Origin: Heliopora coerulea
Taxonomy: Eukaryota; Cnidaria; Anthozoa; Scleralcyonacea; Helioporidae
DNA: 64,000 nucleotides
Direction: 5' to 3'
Assembly: GCA_030142905.1 (NCBI GenBank)
Contig: JASJOG010000020.1
Location: 1,091,001 to 1,155,000, forward strand
The notes beneath the pieces were generated by a model that did not search any database, was not told the origin of the DNA, and saw only the letters and a list, made by a program, of their open reading frames with translations. This document shows positions 62,601 to 64,000 of this stretch, piece after piece (positions within the stretch are counted from its first letter, which is position 1; every line of letters starts with the position of its first letter). A program made the position numbers and the translations under genes.

Positions 62601-64000
62601 GATTTTGGGGCAGAGTTCTTAAGAATAACACAGTTAAATCACTCTTAAATCTTCACAAAATAATCACCGTAAAATCGCAGTGAAATCGGACAAGAAAGTC
62701 TTACACGGGCGAATTCAAATTACAGTCAGGTCTGCGATGAAAGTTTCCGCGAAAATCGCTTCCATGAATGGACCATCAGTCTTCGAGCTCTGGAATGCAG
62801 TTTCCAATCGACAGCTTAGGAATGGCTGCCAATCTTCAGTCAGGAGAACCCGATTGTGTTCTGCAAACGTTTACCTTCTTTGACCTTTTCATTCCGGAAA
62901 TTTCACAACTTGACAAGAAGAATTATTGAGTAAACGAAGATATGATCCACTTAATGACCACGGGATTGAAAAAAAAAAAAACTGATGCAAAATTTAGAAT
63001 ATTCTAAGCAGGATCAGGAAATTAGTAATTATATTTTTACAACTGGACCAAAAGTCCGCAAAATACAGATGTGGGATGAATGGGGACAGAACTGGAGGCA
63101 AAAAAACCGAAACGCCTATATTTTATTGAATGTCTGGGTGATATTTTGCACCGCAGTTTCAATTGGAAAATTCGAAGAAAAGAACTTTCTTTGCCTAAAG
63201 AATGGAGTGACGTTATTACAGCGGCTTGGGTCCTGCGCATTCCAATCGAATGTCATAGCCTCCACGTCAAGGTGAGCCAATTTCCCCTTCAAAGCAATCT
63301 AGACATGCATTTCGTTTATCGGATATTTCAAACAACTGTGAATAGATAAAAAATTCTGGACCTGACTATAAGATACGATTTAAAAAAAAAAGGTTCAAAA
63401 TCATGGTTATTCCATATTAAAGAAACATAATTTTACGTTTTGACGGCAGTTGCTTACATTGCACAATCACAATAGTATGTGACGATACTGCAATGTCCAG
63501 AACGAAGAAAATGCATCAGTGGAGTTAAAATCGCATTTGAGAGGTCGCATCTGTTTACATGTCGTCTCATATTTGTGGTAAACTCTTGATTTTTCTTTAC
63601 TATACCGCTTGGTTTGTAATTCAATTCGAAGCCAAATTAGTATGGACTCAATGATCAAAAAATGAAATTCGTCCGAACGTTAGGAAGGCCAACTGTCACG
63701 TCGTGTCTAACTCATCGACAACGATTTTCGGGTTACACCCAAAGAATTAAAGAACTACGTAATCTGATGTTTGTTTTTGAAGTACGTTTAATCTTAATAG
63801 CACAGGACGAGATGTGTATTCAGGAAATTACACCCTATTTGGTAGTTGAATGGAATGCTGTTCACTTCCGTTTCGACCCTAAGTCGTATTCTTTAAAAAG
63901 CCTCGAACCACCATCCTAGAGGTATTAAACGCGGTTTCATTCGATATTACTTAGTTCGTGTAAAGAGCTCGACGTTCATACCATCTGGCGAGTTTCCACT

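Larger units (their letters stand above)
58475..64000. other. Downstream of the A2M gene; MITE, hairpin and unrecognised sequence
   Basis: Contains a MITE (58744-59199), a dispersed repeat (59340-59500), a 76-bp-arm hairpin (59527-59694) and otherwise no recognisable gene, RNA or repeat from about 59.7 kb to the end. Short open frames (for example at 60.9, 61.9, 63.0 and 63.7 kb) lack codon bias, splice context or family motifs. Confidence 0.5.

Overview
This is eukaryotic genomic DNA. It has AT-rich intergenic and intronic sequence, short exons with GT-AG borders, and many microsatellites, MITEs, tRNA-derived SINEs and Penelope-like (PLE) remnants. Exon structure, repeat content and the two gene types point to a cnidarian, most likely an anthozoan such as a stony coral. 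That taxon call is inference; no ribosomal or mitochondrial marker is present.

Two genes were assembled exon by exon, and both stay in frame throughout. (1) Minus strand, 22309 down to 8148: a five-immunoglobulin-domain, single-pass membrane protein of 570 residues in 12 coding exons. It has a signal peptide, Ig1 to Ig5, a transmembrane helix and a short basic tail, and every intron is phase 1. (2) Plus strand, 30518 to 58332: an alpha-2-macroglobulin (A2M)-family thioester protein of about 1,657 residues in 36 exon positions; its signal-peptide exon was not found. It carries the macroglobulin (MG) domains, the bait region, a GCGEQ thioester, the receptor-binding domain and a C-terminal netrin/C345C-like domain. 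The genes are divergent, with about 8 kb between first recognised exons.

The standout feature is at 44644-45054. The first half of the bait region, the protease trap of A2M proteins, is encoded by three tandem alternative exons. They share a conserved N-terminal half, differ completely in the C-terminal half, have the same entry and exit phases, and are separated by introns of exactly 36 nt. Frame arithmetic allows exactly one of them per mRNA. The variable parts look like baits for different proteases: aromatic/hydrophobic, Ala/Val/Glu, and very Arg-rich. One gene should therefore make at least three protease traps.

Layout: 1-8.1 kb, no recognisable gene; repeats and MITEs. 8.1-22.3 kb, Ig receptor gene with PLE, SINE, minisatellite and MITE insertions in its introns. 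22.3-30.5 kb, divergent intergenic region with MITEs, a pogo/Tigger-like element, a SINE, microsatellites and an intact-looking hammerhead ribozyme. 30.5-58.3 kb, A2M gene with exon-relic duplications and more mobile elements. 58.3-64 kb, MITEs, a long hairpin and otherwise unrecognised sequence.

Functionally this would place a putative secreted humoral trap/opsonin beside a cell-surface Ig receptor. A joint role is only a guess from proximity.
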